Positions 32,321 through 45,900 of a DNA stretch of 64,000 nt are shown one piece after another (position 1 is the first letter of the stretch; the number at the start of each line of letters is the position of its first letter). The notes under the pieces were generated by a model that ran no database searches, was not told the DNA's origin, and saw only the letters and a list, made by a program, of their open reading frames with translations. The stretch spans positions 6,455,501 to 6,519,500 of the forward strand of contig NC_091966.1 in assembly GCF_036711975.1 (NCBI RefSeq), in the 5' to 3' direction. Both the position numbers and the translations under genes were made by a program. This DNA comes from Onthophagus taurus. Its lineage: Eukaryota; Arthropoda; Insecta; Coleoptera; Scarabaeidae.

Positions 32321-33700
32321 TCTGTATAGTTTGTTCGATCTTCTCTTTATTATAAGTTCTAATATCTTTCTTTATGACCCTCGACACCTGCTTATTAATC
32401 TTTTTTATTTCTACAATGGAATTTTTGACTTCTCATCTCTGACTTTTCCACTCTGCTTATTTTTTGGCAGTCACTTTTTTGACTGTAGTATGATACTATA
32501 TTTAGGAATATGTAAATAAAATCACAATTTTACAGTTGAATAAGTTTTATCTTATGGATTCTTCAAAAATATTTAAAAAATTTAAAGTAATTGGCTACGA
32601 AAACAATTTAAACATCTTCACAGTACATCTAATTAAAATGTTCCATAAAAGACAATATGATGTAAATTACCTCGCCTTTTAAATCGATTTCCCCTGAACT
32701 AAATACCTCTTGGACAAATCCGGTTATTTTTTACGCTACTTATTTCAACATTACCAATTAAACACATCACTTTGTGTAATAACATCAATAACATTTTTAA
32801 TCTATTTATGCTAATAAAAATTAATTTTGGCGTTGTTACGTCCTAATATTTGGCGTATTCTGTAAATTGCTTTGCCATCTGAATTACAACAATTCAATCC
32901 AACTGAAATGCATACTAATTATCGCTGACACTGACTCCGTGACACATTTATGAGGGCAATTCGGAGGTTCTTCGACGCATTATCACACGTCGATAAGAAT
33001 AAAATGCATAATTATTGCAATAATTGATTGCTAAGGTCAATATAAGTTCTGTGTGGTTGAATAACTACCGTTATTAATATTTATTTATGCCGAAAAAATA
33101 AAAAAAACTTATATATGGTGTTATCATTGAGGGCTCAGGATAATGCAAAGTAGGAATATACGAAAATAGAAATGGTTGTAAATTATTATCGTGAAATTAT
33201 TATTTAAAACTGTGTCAATTTCTTAATAAGGTTTAAGGCCCCATTAAAATATAACAACAAACTTAACTTTTAACAATTTTCGATAAGCTAGTTCTGTTCC
33301 ATATTAATAAAAATAATTATAAGATTAAAAAGGTGTTCTATAATGTTATATTCGAAGAAATGAAAACCACAATGTGGCTTATTACAAGGTTTAACTTTTT
33401 AAATTTCGAATTCGATAATCTTTCAATGAAACTTTTCATCTTTCATTGTAACGGCATTCAATTTCAAGTTCATCATTGCACATGGAAACCTTGCGGCATA
33501 CCGTGCTGGTCATTAAAAAATATAAAAAGATTCCTACTAATATTGACAAAAGTTATCTTCCCGGTCTACACAATAGCGACCTCCAACAACGCGCAAGGTT
33601 CAGCCTACATAATCATGAATGTTAATGAACAAATTCTGATATTCTACCCTTGACTATCATAATACGATTAAAAGTGGGGGCAGATCCCGCCCATTTTTGG
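32321..33700. other. Intergenic, no gene seen
   Basis: AT-rich DNA between the RTE remnant and the protease promoter. The open frames here (for example 33333-33653) have no recognisable motif and low-complexity composition. Confidence 0.55.
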
Positions 33701-33713
33701 TTTTACTTTTGGG

Positions 33714-33721
33714 TATAAATA
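33714..33721 (+). promoter_or_regulatory. TATA box of the serine protease gene
   Basis: TATAAATA about 112 bp before the ATG. It predicts transcription starting near 33745 and an A-rich 5' UTR of about 80 nt. Confidence 0.5.
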
Positions 33722-33825
33722 CATATAGGTATTTAAAATGTTCAAAGTTAAGTAACTTGAATACCACAAGAGTCATCATATAAAAAATACAAAAAAAAAA
33801 ATAAAAAGATTTAAAAATAAAAAAA

Positions 33826-36800
33826 ATGTTAGTATTAAGCACTGTAATTTTAACATTATTCAGCTTTTCAGGAGCTGTAATAAACTGTAAGTATTAATTA
33901 TTTATTTTATATAAAAATATAAATTAAAAAAAATTAATTAATTTTTTTTTAGTTTCTGATGTCTCTTGTGGTAAACAAACGTTAAGATTTGGAAAAATTG
34001 TTGGTGGCCGAGACGCCCAAAAACATGAATTTCCATGGATGGTTTCCATAACTCGTAGAGGAGGTCATTTTTGCGGTGGAACTTTAATTACCAACCAACA
34101 TGTATTAACCGCAGCTCATTGCCTTTGCACGTAATAATTTTAAATAAATAAAATAAACTAAAATAAATACCATTTCATAAATTAATAGCGGAATCGGCGA
34201 AGACACCATGCTTCCAGCAACTATTAAAGCAACAATATCTCAGCACGATTTAACCACCAGCGATACCGCAGCATATGAAGTCGGCGTAAACAGCATTTCC
34301 GTTCATCCCCAATATTCTTGTAAGAAAGCCCGAAATGATATAGCAATCATTGAATTAGCTTCGAAAGTTCAATGGAGCGATTCAGCAAATCCTGCTTGTT
34401 TACCTTCGTTTGAATCATCGAGGTTACAAGAAACTATCGCTACGGTTGCCGGATGGGGTTGGACGAAAGAACATGGTAAATTAATATTTATATTATTAAT
34501 TTTAAAATATAAATATGTTTTTTTATGTTAGGGCGTAAAGCGACTACTCTTCAAAAAGCTAACGTCAACATCGTAGATAAAGAAACTTGCCAATCTTGGT
34601 ATGCTTCTCAAGGAAAGAAAACTAAAATTCAAAGTGGACAAATTTGTGCTGGGTATGAACAAGGAGGAATTGATTCATGTTGGGTAAGAAATGAATTGTG
34701 TTTTTTATTCTTAATTAATCCACAATTAATGATGATCATAAAGGTAATAATTCAGGTAGATGTTTATTTTGAGATTCATCTGAATTATCCAAGTTGAAAT
34801 CCTTTTTTAACGTATGTAATGTAAACAAATTGAAACAGAACCAATATCGCTGCCTCTTATGGGATAGGATTAACTGATAATTACCCGGTGATAAATTTAA
34901 TACAACTCTTTTCAGAATAAAGATCAAGAAATAACATTAGAAACGAATTGGCACAGAATAGACATATTAGCGACCTCTGAAAAATAGTAAAATAGTACCG
35001 TCAGGGATTGTGACCATAAAAAATTCAAAACTAGAATCAACAACATAAATAACATCAATGACAGACTCCTGCAGGCATTGGTCTGTTTCCAAGAAAGTAA
35101 AACAATACATCTTATCAGTATTTATGTGGCAGATATCAATTAATCAAAGGAAAAGATGGACACATTCTAATACTAACTGTACTGAATGGCACAATGACGC
35201 AGAAAAAAGCACAAAAAATAGCATGGATGACTTATCTGGAAAAGATGCAGGGATACAGAGGAGTGAAGGTTGTAGAATGGACATCCGAAGGACAGACCGG
35301 TAGAAGAAGACTAAAGAAACGATGGAAGAATTACGTCATACTCACTACAGTATTGGAAACAGAAGACATAAAAGCAGTTCTTGTTGACACATTTAGACAT
35401 AAATCCTAAACCCAAAAGTAAGAGTGCTAAAAGAGACCTTACATCTCAGTTGTTACCCGATATTCGGTATTATGCACCATGATTTGATAATCTTTGATAT
35501 GTTAGATGTATTATGTCCTGTATTATGTATTGTGTCCGTTCCAAAAGCAACTCTCTCTTCTCAAGCGACTTATCCTCATGTTTAATAAATGGATATATAT
35601 AAATTGAATTATATACATAAGGATTTCTTCTTTTTTCTGAGGATCTTACGTTCTCCACTCCGTATGTAAGGACCGGCCTTGTATATTGGTATCTTTGTCC
35701 TGCGGGTGAGGGCTTGTTGGAAGAAGTGTCTCTGAAAGCCATGAAGACACCTGCGTCGTCTGATTTCGTCCCGTCGTCGTAATGTTCAGAAGAGATCCAA
35801 GATACACAAAACTATAATCTTGTTCGAAAAAGTATTCAATAAACTAAATTGTAGGCAAAGGGTTGGGTTGGGTTAGGTTTTTGTCTCTTCCTGGCTAACA
35901 GTCACGCCGACTTTCTTTGAAGTTTATTCCAGTGCGATGACGTATTTCTTCCACGTTTCTTTTACTGCGATATCAATATCACCGGCGTATCCCAGCAGTT
36001 GTTTTGATTTTTAAAATATCGTGTCGCCAGTGTTGATGTTGATGTGGTGTTTCTATCATCTCTTAATTGTTGTTAAGTGTCTTCTCAAAGTTTTGTGCCC
36101 ATCTATTCAAAATTGATATTTCATTCTTTGTCTCTACAGTTTTTAATTCTGGATTTAAATTCTTTCTGAGATTTTCATTGAGTTGTTTAAAGAACTTCCT
36201 CGTTTCATGTTGGTTGTTCAGTGCCTTTATGTTCTCCATCTGTTCCTTGTGTCTTCTATCTCCAACGTATTTTCTTTTCCTTCTTTCTTAGGGAGCCGTG
36301 TATTCTTTTTTGACTCACCTAATGCACCTGGTATGGATTATTTTTAAATAAACCTCATTTTTTCTTTTTGTTGCTGCCTGGCATTCCTTATAAAACTAGT
36401 TATCTTTTTTGCCTCTCTTGATTACTCCTAGCACCTCTGTTGCATGTGTTTAGATCTTTGCATCTTGCCCACAGTTCGCTAATAACTTTTAGATATCTTC
36501 AGATTCTCCATATTCTCTTTTATCAGTGGAGTCTCCATTTGAATCCAATATTGCTCCGACTTATATTCGTCTTTTAAAACCTCAATGGTACGTTCTTTGC
36601 GGTGGATATTCTGTCTCTAATTTTTGCCATTACTAGTTTTGCTATACAGTGTGTTTGTAAAGTAACGGATATAGGCGATAAAATCATTATAAACAGCTTA
36701 TGGAAAAATCCCTGAAACGGGTCTAAAGATTTAAATTTGTTGCAATTCTTTTTTGAACGAGTTATGACGCCACCGATATTTTTTTCAAATGACAATCCTC

Positions 36801-38658
36801 CATTTTTATTACGGAATATGAAAGAATATCTTTTTCTGAATCTAGTACACTCAATATTAATATTGGTTACATAAGAAAATTTTCGAGAAATATTACTTTA
36901 AAGATTAACTTCTTCAAATTTGCTTAATATGATAAAAATAGCAGTAGTCATGAGTAACTATGGTAACCAATTATTTTAAACAATTTCCTAAGTGTCAAAA
37001 AGTGATTTAGTAAGCTTGTTGAAGTGTGGTGGTGCGCCACCTTGTTGGAATAGCTACCATTGAAATTCAGGTGGGACAACATTATGATATCGTTTTGAAA
37101 AAACCTAAACATCTCCCTCCAGCTAAGGTTTCCTCACAAAGTAAGAATTCAGGATAGTATCCCATACTATTTCGTAGTATATATACTATCTCGTCGAAAA
37201 AACATGTTTTTGACAAAATCTTCGTCATCGTAGCAAAATTGTTGTTGGAAAAACTACTCTCGACTCACGACTCATTAATCATGAATGAAGTTTACTTTAT
37301 AGGAATAATATTTTGCAGTATTTAAATTTTTTTAAATTTAAATGTCCAAATTCTACCCTTCACCCCTGACAGTAACATAAGTGATTCCTTGCCCAGCCAA
37401 AACCACTTTTTGTTGAACCTCCCTTAAAACATTTGGTTAAGTTAGTCACAGCTAGGCTTACCAACTAATGAGCTAAGCAGCTTTCGATCAGAAATGTTGC
37501 CTTAAGGAGGTCAACTAGTTACTAAATCATTTTTTGACACTTAGAAACTAGTTTAAAATAGTTGGTTACCATAGTTACTCATGGCTAATGCTATTTTCTT
37601 CATTTTTCTTGAAAATTTTCTGATGTAACCAATATTAATATTGACTGTACTATATTCAAAAAACATCGTCTTTCATATTCCGTAATAAAAATGGGGAATT
37701 GCCATTTGAAAAAAATGTCGATGATGTCATAACTCGTTCAAAATCTCCACCAACAAATTGCAAACAATTTAAATTTTTAGACTCGTTTCAGGGATTTTTC
37801 CATACACCGTTTATAATGATTCTATTGCCTATATCCGCTACTTTACGGACACACTGTATATATTTGGGCTGCAGCGGCTTCGTGGTTAATCTACTTAACA
37901 CTGCCATTGCCGGGGGATATTTTGAAAATGTAACTGGTTATAATTGGTGGTAGCAGTATCGTGATAACATTTTTGAAATGATCTGAGTCAAAAATCCTAA
38001 ATTACTCAATTTTGTATTTACTTAATCTTCCTCATTATAAATATTGTAAACTTCTTCGTCTTGTTTACTTTATCTTGGATACAAAAAACTACTATGATAC
38101 TACCAAAAACACCTAATATATTAATTGCAATATATTAACACACCTCTTTAGACACTCTTTGTTTATGCCTAGAAGCACAACTCTCGTTAAAAGAGATTGC
38201 GTGATTTTAATGATGTTATTTCAAAAAGTTTCAAAGTTATTTAATGTTAATAATAGACCGTCGGCGAAATAGTATTATTATAACAGTATTTCAAGAACAA
38301 TATATACCTTCGTTTATGATCTCCTTTCAATTTCCTTTTTCAGAAATACCGAATAATTTTTACATAAAAGTCCTTACTAAGTACTCCTAAAAATATAATG
38401 ACCGAATAAACACTTTCATTTAAAGTTATATTAAGATTAATAAATGATTACAAATCGTTTTATTTCTTGAATTTTTTATATTGTTTGTATTTATTATTTC
38501 AGGCTGATAGCGGTGGTCCTTTAATGGTTCATTCCGAGGGAAGAGTGGTAGTTGTTGGAGTTGTATCAACAGGAATCGGATGTGCAAGACCTTTTCTCCC
38601 CGGATTATACACCAACGTAGCTGATTATGTCGATTGGATAAAAACAACTATTCATTAA
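33826..38658 (+). CDS. Secreted trypsin-like serine protease (S1)
   Basis: Extracellular endopeptidase, 277 aa. Five exons: 33826-33886, 33953-34130, 34189-34475, 34532-34683, 38503-38658; all GT/AG, phase continuous. Signal peptide [20 protein letters not shown], a short propeptide with one Cys, then cleavage before IVGG. Triad: His in TAAHC, Asp in RNDIAI, Ser in DSGGP. Asp six residues before the catalytic Ser predicts trypsin-like cutting after Lys/Arg. No clip domain, so it is more likely digestive or a simple extracellular protease. The usual CQGDSGGP reads CWADSGGP across the exon 4/5 junction, changing Gln192 and the oxyanion Gly193 (to Ala). Intron 4 is 3.8 kb and full of transposons. 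Confidence 0.88.
35190..36500. pseudogene. RTE-like LINE fragments in protease intron 4
   Basis: On the minus strand, 35970-36010 reads LLGYAGDI, a mutated form of the LLGYADDI active-site box of RTE reverse transcriptase. Near 35640-35680, VLTYGVENV matches the VLTYGCE block further along. On the plus strand, 35194-35409 reads [20 protein letters not shown], possibly another LINE C-terminus in opposite orientation. All are broken. Confidence 0.55.
36647..37856. mobile_element. Long-TIR mariner-like element in protease intron 4
   Basis: About 1.2 kb, flanked by TA, starting CAGTGTGTTTGTAAAGTAAC and ending with the inverted form ACTTTACGGACACACTG. The inverted arms run about 350 bp on each side. 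The centre contains a trace of transposase read on the minus strand ([10 protein letters not shown] around 37035-37065), similar to the second element at 56143. It is inactive. Confidence 0.75.
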
Positions 38659-41600
38659 AAAACAAATTCATTTACAACCAAATATTTAAATATCGATTAT
38701 GATGTGTGTTGTTAACTATTTTTTAAGGGCCATATTTATTATATTTATTGCTTCATTCGTTCATCCTTTCAAAAAGATTTAAAGATCCCATAAAAACCGT
38801 TTAGATAGGAAGACATTTGTGATTTATAGTCAGTAAAGATAATAACAATGTGACCTACGTCCTGCTTGCGCTTGTTAAATATGTATGAGTACGGACGACC
38901 TTGCTATATAACTCATTGTAATACGTCCATAAAACATCGACATTGATTTTTTTTTGTAAAAAATAACTTTATAGTTCCTCCGTGTTATTAAATCAAACTT
39001 AATGTTATATTGAAAGTAATTGTTTTAAATTTATTTATTGTTTGTTTTGAATAAAGGAAACCATTTAAACACTTTGTTTACGTTTTGTTGTAAAAAATAC
39101 GAAAAGTATGTCAAAAAGAACATTAATGATCTATTATGGGCGTTCTAATAGAAAAAAAATAGTGCTTGAACTACGACACAAATGGATTTCAACAATCTTG
39201 GTTAAAACGCATTATTTGTGGATCGAGGCCGGTCGCTTTTCTCAATGAATACGTCTCTTTGCTTCTTTTCGCGATCATTTTCGTACTTACTCGATTGCGG
39301 TTATATACATTACATTAATTATGTAATTTGCGTTTAAATTGATGGTATTAGCACAAATTTTCTTAATTAATTGATTTGGTAGATAATTAATTATTGGATT
39401 TCATTTATTTTTTTCTTAATTAATTGTAGATTCTTTTTGGTCACATCTAATTAAAGTTTAACCTTAATATAATTAATCATAACGCGGAATAGAACTTAAT
39501 TTAAAACGTGTCAGTTATAGATTACAATTAAAAGATAAAACCGTGCTTCGATCTTTAATTACATAATAACGATATTGCAATATTATAATTATTATTCGTT
39601 CATTGCAGCTGAAACGAAAAGAGAACTGTGTTTAGTCATTACATTTTACACTTGTCGAAACGTCACAAAGTTTATCACCTCGTTTCATGTTGAAAGTGAA
39701 CGGCATCAGTAGACGCAATTACTTAGGGACTTCTTCGTTGGGAAAATTGTCCGACCTCTTGCTACTGGTAACAAGCTGAAATTCAGAGCGCATCGAATCT
39801 TGTTGAATTGTTACGACACATTGCCAGAACTTCTATCGTTAGAGAACATCGATATCGTCTTATCCTTTCACACACGCTTTCTTATATTAGTAACATAGGT
39901 AGTCAGTTGGAAACGTGTCGATGTCTACGTGTAGGAAAGGTATTTAATTACTGGTACGTGGAAAAAATATTGATGAAGTATCTTCGTACAAATTAGTAAA
40001 TCTTTTAGAATAGAAATCTCATGGTTTGTCATGACGTAAGATAATAAATACGGTTTCATTTGGAGACTATTCAATTCAAAGTAAGGTTTAGATGTAGACT
40101 GAAATCGATATCTGAGACTGATTTATATTAACTGAAAGATTACGTATGTGAGTATCCTTAAGATGAATCTATAGGATTTATTCTTTGTTTCGTGGGTATT
40201 TATTGACTCCCAACAAAGCCACAGTACCATTAAGGGATACGTTTCTCAACATTTTCTGCAGGATTTATTTTTGATTTTCTTTATATGAATTTTTTTTAAC
40301 TTTCTTTTTGATATTGAATTTATTTCAGAAAAAATCTTTGTCTTTAATTACTCTTAATTAAACGATTACGTAAAGCTTGTTTTCCTAGTTTAAGTTACTT
40401 ATTTATCTATTACATCTAATAACTCTATTAAGCGATCAATTTCTTCATATACCCGCGATCTCATCGAACACGTAATTTTCTAAATGAGACCGTCGATATC
40501 TATATGGCGATAAATGATGCGTCGGTTAACACCGAAGACTATAAACACGTTCTACTTTTACTTCTACTGTAACATCTGAATCTCTAGAAAAGTGATCCAC
40601 AACTCATTTCATCGGCATCGAACCATAAACTGATTGCAATCAATCAAGTTAACACTTTATTAACCGGTCGACGAAGTAGGTGTTATGTTAATTGTTAACT
40701 TGTTAAAGAATAACGTGTTATAAATTTGTTAATGATAATTATGAGAATGGTTTAAATAAGTTCGTAGATTCAAATTTATTTATGTTTGGTTGATTTGTGC
40801 AATCATCAAAACAATCTTTTAAAACCGCAAAAGATTTTCGTTTAATAATTAAAAAATTATTGCTGAAATTTAATAAAAAAATTATAGGTGCCTTTTAAAA
40901 GGTTTTTTTTTTTGCAATTGTAACTTACGAAATAGTTTTTGCGAAACAAATCCATTTTTAATCAATTATATATAGAAAAAAATAAAATTAACTTGGGCCA
41001 TTGAGGTCTTGTGACGCTTAAGCTATAAACACTGCATTTTAAGATCCTTTCTTCTTTTTGATTACTTCTAGATTGTCACCGTTTTCTTTAAATTTTGTTT
41101 TAACTGTGTTGTGCTCAAGCTTGAATTCTCCATCATCCTGGACATCGTCGTTGTTGGGAATGATTTCGCTTTAGTGTAGGTAATTTTGAAAAGAAATTTA
41201 AGGCAACAACATCTGGAAGTTAAGTTGCTCGGCGAGCTTAATTGAGCCACAAGAAACATACAGCAACGTCCAAATAATAGAAACCGTGCTGGCAACAACA
41301 TATAATAGGTACAGTAATTAGATACAGTACAAAAATAGTAGGAAATATATGATGAGAAATTACAGTTGATGATGTTTGTGTCCAGCCCGTGTCGTTCCAA
41401 TGATTAAAGCAGCAACTTTGATTTGATTCTCCAAGTATCGCTGTATCTAAGAATTTTGCCAAATACTATTTCGCCATACTCTTGTTAAAAGAAGCGTTTG
41501 GGCCAATAAATCTGAATTAGGTATGACATAAACCTTACACCTATATGTCGTTAGTTGGTGCCTCTTTGCCACTAAAGATCGTCAAAGTCCAGAGTCGTTA

Positions 41601-42600
41601 TTGGTCTTCGAGATTGTGCAGAAGTATACCGAAAAATCTGTTACCTCTTTAATATAGTAGTATCATCTTTCAATACTTGAATATTTAATGAACAAAACGC
41701 AATACATTAAATATTTAGGAAAGAATGATATTAGAACTAGAAGTTTTTTAAAATTGTAATTGTACTGGTGAAAATAAAAATAAATAATCATATAAAATAA
41801 TAATTACGACGTTTTATTTCTTTAATCAACCACATTAAAAATTTATTAATAATAACCGATAAAAATAATTATTCTGTCGGTGTACATTACGCTGACCAAT
41901 AATTGTAGCTATTATTAACACATCACGGTTATTATTAATATTAACCACATTTATTGCTTTGGCCATAACACATATCCATACTCGGTTTTATAAACAATAT
42001 TTATCATAAAAATTAATTTTACTTAGAAAATTGTAACAATAACAAAATCGCGCAAATTCATGGCATCGCAATAAAATTATATAATATATATATAGATAAT
42101 AAATAAATTATTATAATTTTCTGCTGAAATACCATTTTCACAAGCTTACATAGTTTTGGATATTTCTTTTATTTGATATCAATTCGAATTTCTATCTTAA
42201 CCCGGACCAATACAGATAGCGCACGTTTGATATTGTATAAGCACAGCGTCTTTGACTGCAGTTTTTAGAGGAATAAGGTTGTGTTAATTGATTCATCACA
42301 GCATCAATTATTTGAACCAACCATCGCAGATGGATCAAACACTACCCAAAAGTTATGTTAAAATAAACAAGAAAAATATAGATAATAACTACCACAAAAG
42401 GATCAGCTTTTACAACTTTTGACTGGCAGTGTCTCATCTTCTGAATATGGATATTTCGGTATTCGAAAACTCGGCATTCTTTTAGAAACACTTTTTTATC
42501 TGAAGACAAGTATTGCAGTTTGGATCTTTCTTCAAAATATATTCTTTTATATTTTTGAGGACCATCAATATGCGCTGCATTGTTTAAAATCTGATTTTTT
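38659..42600. other. Intergenic, no gene seen
   Basis: Follows the protease gene 3' end. The DNA is AT-rich with only short chance open frames (for example 41068-41400 minus). I found no family I could name. Confidence 0.5.
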
Positions 42601-42601
42601 A

Positions 42602-42940
42602 TTATTTTTTATTAGTTGAAAGAATATTATTGACAAAGACACATTTCGTTTTATAAACACCATCTTTATTGGCATTATAGTCCAAAATTATCGACGGCTT
42701 CTTGCTTTCAGTATCAACATGTATCGTAGGATGCAATAGTAGCGGTTTGGTATCCAACACTTGAAGAAATAACCTTTCGTGTTTTATTTGGTAAAAACTG
42801 TGATGGAAGTTCATTATTATTTTCCGTTATTGTTCCAGCCATAATTGTATTTTCTTTTAATAAACCAATTGCTAGCAAATAACATTGGTTGATCTGTATG
42901 GATCTTTAGGTTGTTGACCACAATAACACTCGACTTTGCC
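42602..42940 (-). pseudogene. piggyBac-like transposase fragment
   Basis: The minus-strand frame at 42602-42814 reads KPSIILDYNANKDGVYKT, matching the K-P-x-I-I-x-D/F-Y-N-x-T-K-G-G-V-D block of piggyBac transposases, with the catalytic-region Asp after GV changed. The flanking sequence shows no further clear motif. Confidence 0.5.
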
Positions 42941-45900
42941 GTCACATTAGTATCAAGATAGTAATGCTGTTTACAATTTTATATAAACTGATCGAAGGTA
43001 AACCAAATACCAAATATCTCGGTTATTCCTTTGGGATCTAGAAGTTTTATGGTCAAATCTTAATTCTGGAACTCACTTCTGGAAGCAACTTCCGCAGGAA
43101 AACTTGGTAGTGGACACACGGCTTTATAGCAGCTAGCAAAAAATAATAGCCTTGTTCCATCGGTTGTTCACAATTCTATAAAATTCATGTGATTTTGATT
43201 TAGCTCTAGCTAAAAGAAGTAATCCTATAATAGTCTATAATAGTGTTGTCTTGAAAAGTTTGTACTCATTCTCTCAATTTTCATAGTTGTGCCATAATAT
43301 TGTATATAATGTTATCAAAGATTTCAAGCGCACTTCTTTCATCTGCGATATCTCATGATTTGGATTTTTTAATTTTGTCTAAAAAATGTTTTAGTGTTTT
43401 TTCTTCAACTTTTCTTGTGCTTTCAACTCTGAATTTTGCTCACTAAACCCTATTACTTCATATTCTGATTGCCTGGCTCTTTTCCAATTTCCTCTTTAGA
43501 TTCCTCATCTAGTATAGCTTGTGGCATAGCTTCAAATTCACTTTGGCTAAGTTACTTTGGATCTATAACAGTTACACAATCCCTAAAAATAGATAATAAT
43601 TATGAAATACGCCAAAATTACCAAATATATTTCTAATGTAAATTTTTTTCACCAAATACCTTGGTTAGTGGCAAATAAATTGGACTGCATTGATCAAACT
43701 GAACTTGGCGGTTATAACACAAACATCAAACTTGTTTATTTTCAATTACAAATAATTGAGTAATCTTTTGTGTAAAATCAAGCTGAACCAAGTTTCTTCA
43801 ACATGCATATTGGATTGACTTTTCAACTCCTTGTGCACTTCTGCTCACCCAATTCGTATCCAACTCACCATAAACAGAGTATGACATAATAAAGAATGCG
43901 ATAGGTGTTTGCAGACTTTAAGGTTAGCTGAGCATCAATAGATTATACTCCACATACTCTATCCTATTTACTAAGGATAATAAAGAATAGAGATAAGTGA
44001 TGGAGTATGTAGATACTTTCTTGTTCCTTGATTTTATATTGATTACTCGCTTTATCCAACACAAAGTAGGATGTATAATAAAAGTTGTTTAATCAAATTT
44101 GTTATTAACAATTATGGCATATTTTTTTCTCTGTAGTCACGTGTTAATTACACTAAGGTCTACTTTTCCAACTTTTCAGATAAGGTATCTAGGGGATTAT
44201 TACCATGATTACAACGCATTCTTATTGGCTAAGAGCTTGGTTTATGTACCGAATAAATTTATCACGGGATAGCAAAAGTTGCAATCGGTTGTTGGAGATT
44301 TTTTTAATAATTTAGATGATTTTTGATTACTTGCAACTTAGATCTGATACTTAATTGCAATCAATTAAAAATTACACTGAAAGGCGAAGCTTAAAGTATT
44401 ACAGAAAACAGGTGTCAGAAGTTAGTACCTCATTTGCCATTCTTGGTGCTTCCACTTGAGCTGCAGGGGAATACCCACAAACGAGAATATTGTCAATTTG
44501 TGAATAGCTTGCCAAAAATAAATTCAAAGCAAAGATTAGCACCATCAGCAGCATGGAGACGGCTTATTTAAAGGAGAGTCGTGCTACAAATGTTTTTGTA
44601 TAACTTTTGCAAGAGTTTGTAATTGGGACGTTGATTCATGTCAATATTGATTTTTTTTACAATAAACTGATTTTAAATAATTTTTTATTTCATTATGAAC
44701 AATTACTTCTTCTCCATTCATTTCAGTTTTTGAGTTACAACCAATTTGTTAAATATGACATATTTAACAAACTGGTTTTATGATATCTATTAAGTCAATA
44801 CAAAGTTCATCAAACAATTCATCCTAAATTAACTCAATCAACAAAATTTTAATTAATTTTGTTTTACTTTCGATTGGTTCGACTGAAAATCCTTATCTAT
44901 CTCTTACATAGTACCTAATTTACGATTTCAGAAAAAAGTTGCACAACATGACCACTAATTAAATCAAACATTCGTAAAACAACTTTAGCATTTACTACCA
45001 GGATACATACATAACTATTATAGATTATGTAAATTTATAGATATCGTCTTATCCTTAAAACTAGGTTCAAAAGTGAAATACTGATCGGTTACATCTCTAA
45101 AACTCGCTTTCGAGCACGAATTGTTTCGCGCATCTATCTTATAAAGGGGCAATGATACAGATCATCGTCTCACTATTTTGCAAACGAGATTTCGTTCCGT
45201 TCGTAAATTCATCTTCTTCCTTTGCGCAATCGGTACAATTGCGCCCGTCTTATCGTTCGCATTGATGCCGTTTCGACAGCCTTGAAATAGGGAGTCGTTA
45301 ACCTGTTTGTCACAACTTACCTTTGATGATCATAAATTCTTTGTACTTCTTGGTTAAACTTACTACCGTCGAGATATTATTTCAATATTGAGTAACGTGT
45401 CATCATGAGGTCATCAAGGATTCGTGTTGACAGAAAGAACCACTCTACTTTCATGATTCAATAATTCTCGATTTGACCTCGCTACTATTTCCTCCGTTAT
45501 TTATAACGATTATTGATTACCTTACTATTGAATTAATGATAATATGGAGATTTTTGTTGACAATTTTTTTAATCTTTTTACGTCGTTTGGTGAAGGATGA
45601 TGTTAGAGATCGTTAGAAAACGAAGATGGCAGGATTTACGGCGACAATTACACTTAAAAATGCTCTTCGTTATTGGGTTAACGGTCAATCCCCTTCGATT
45701 GAGTTCCATCTAATGGCCATCAATTAAGATTCTTTCAGCTCTGCGCCGGGATGGCAAAAAGCGCTGCGGTTACGTGGAGGACACACACATGTCGTTTCAT
45801 TGAAGATTCTAAACACCACAATCACTTTTTCATTAGGGCCCACTTTCAGATGGGATCGTCGTCGTCGACACTCGAGATGTATCTCCAGAGGGGCAATTGT

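Noticed and set aside
35858-35881. GGTTGGGTTGGGTTAGG resembling interstitial telomere repeats
   Set aside because: It has only three imperfect units, and they differ from the insect TTAGG repeat.
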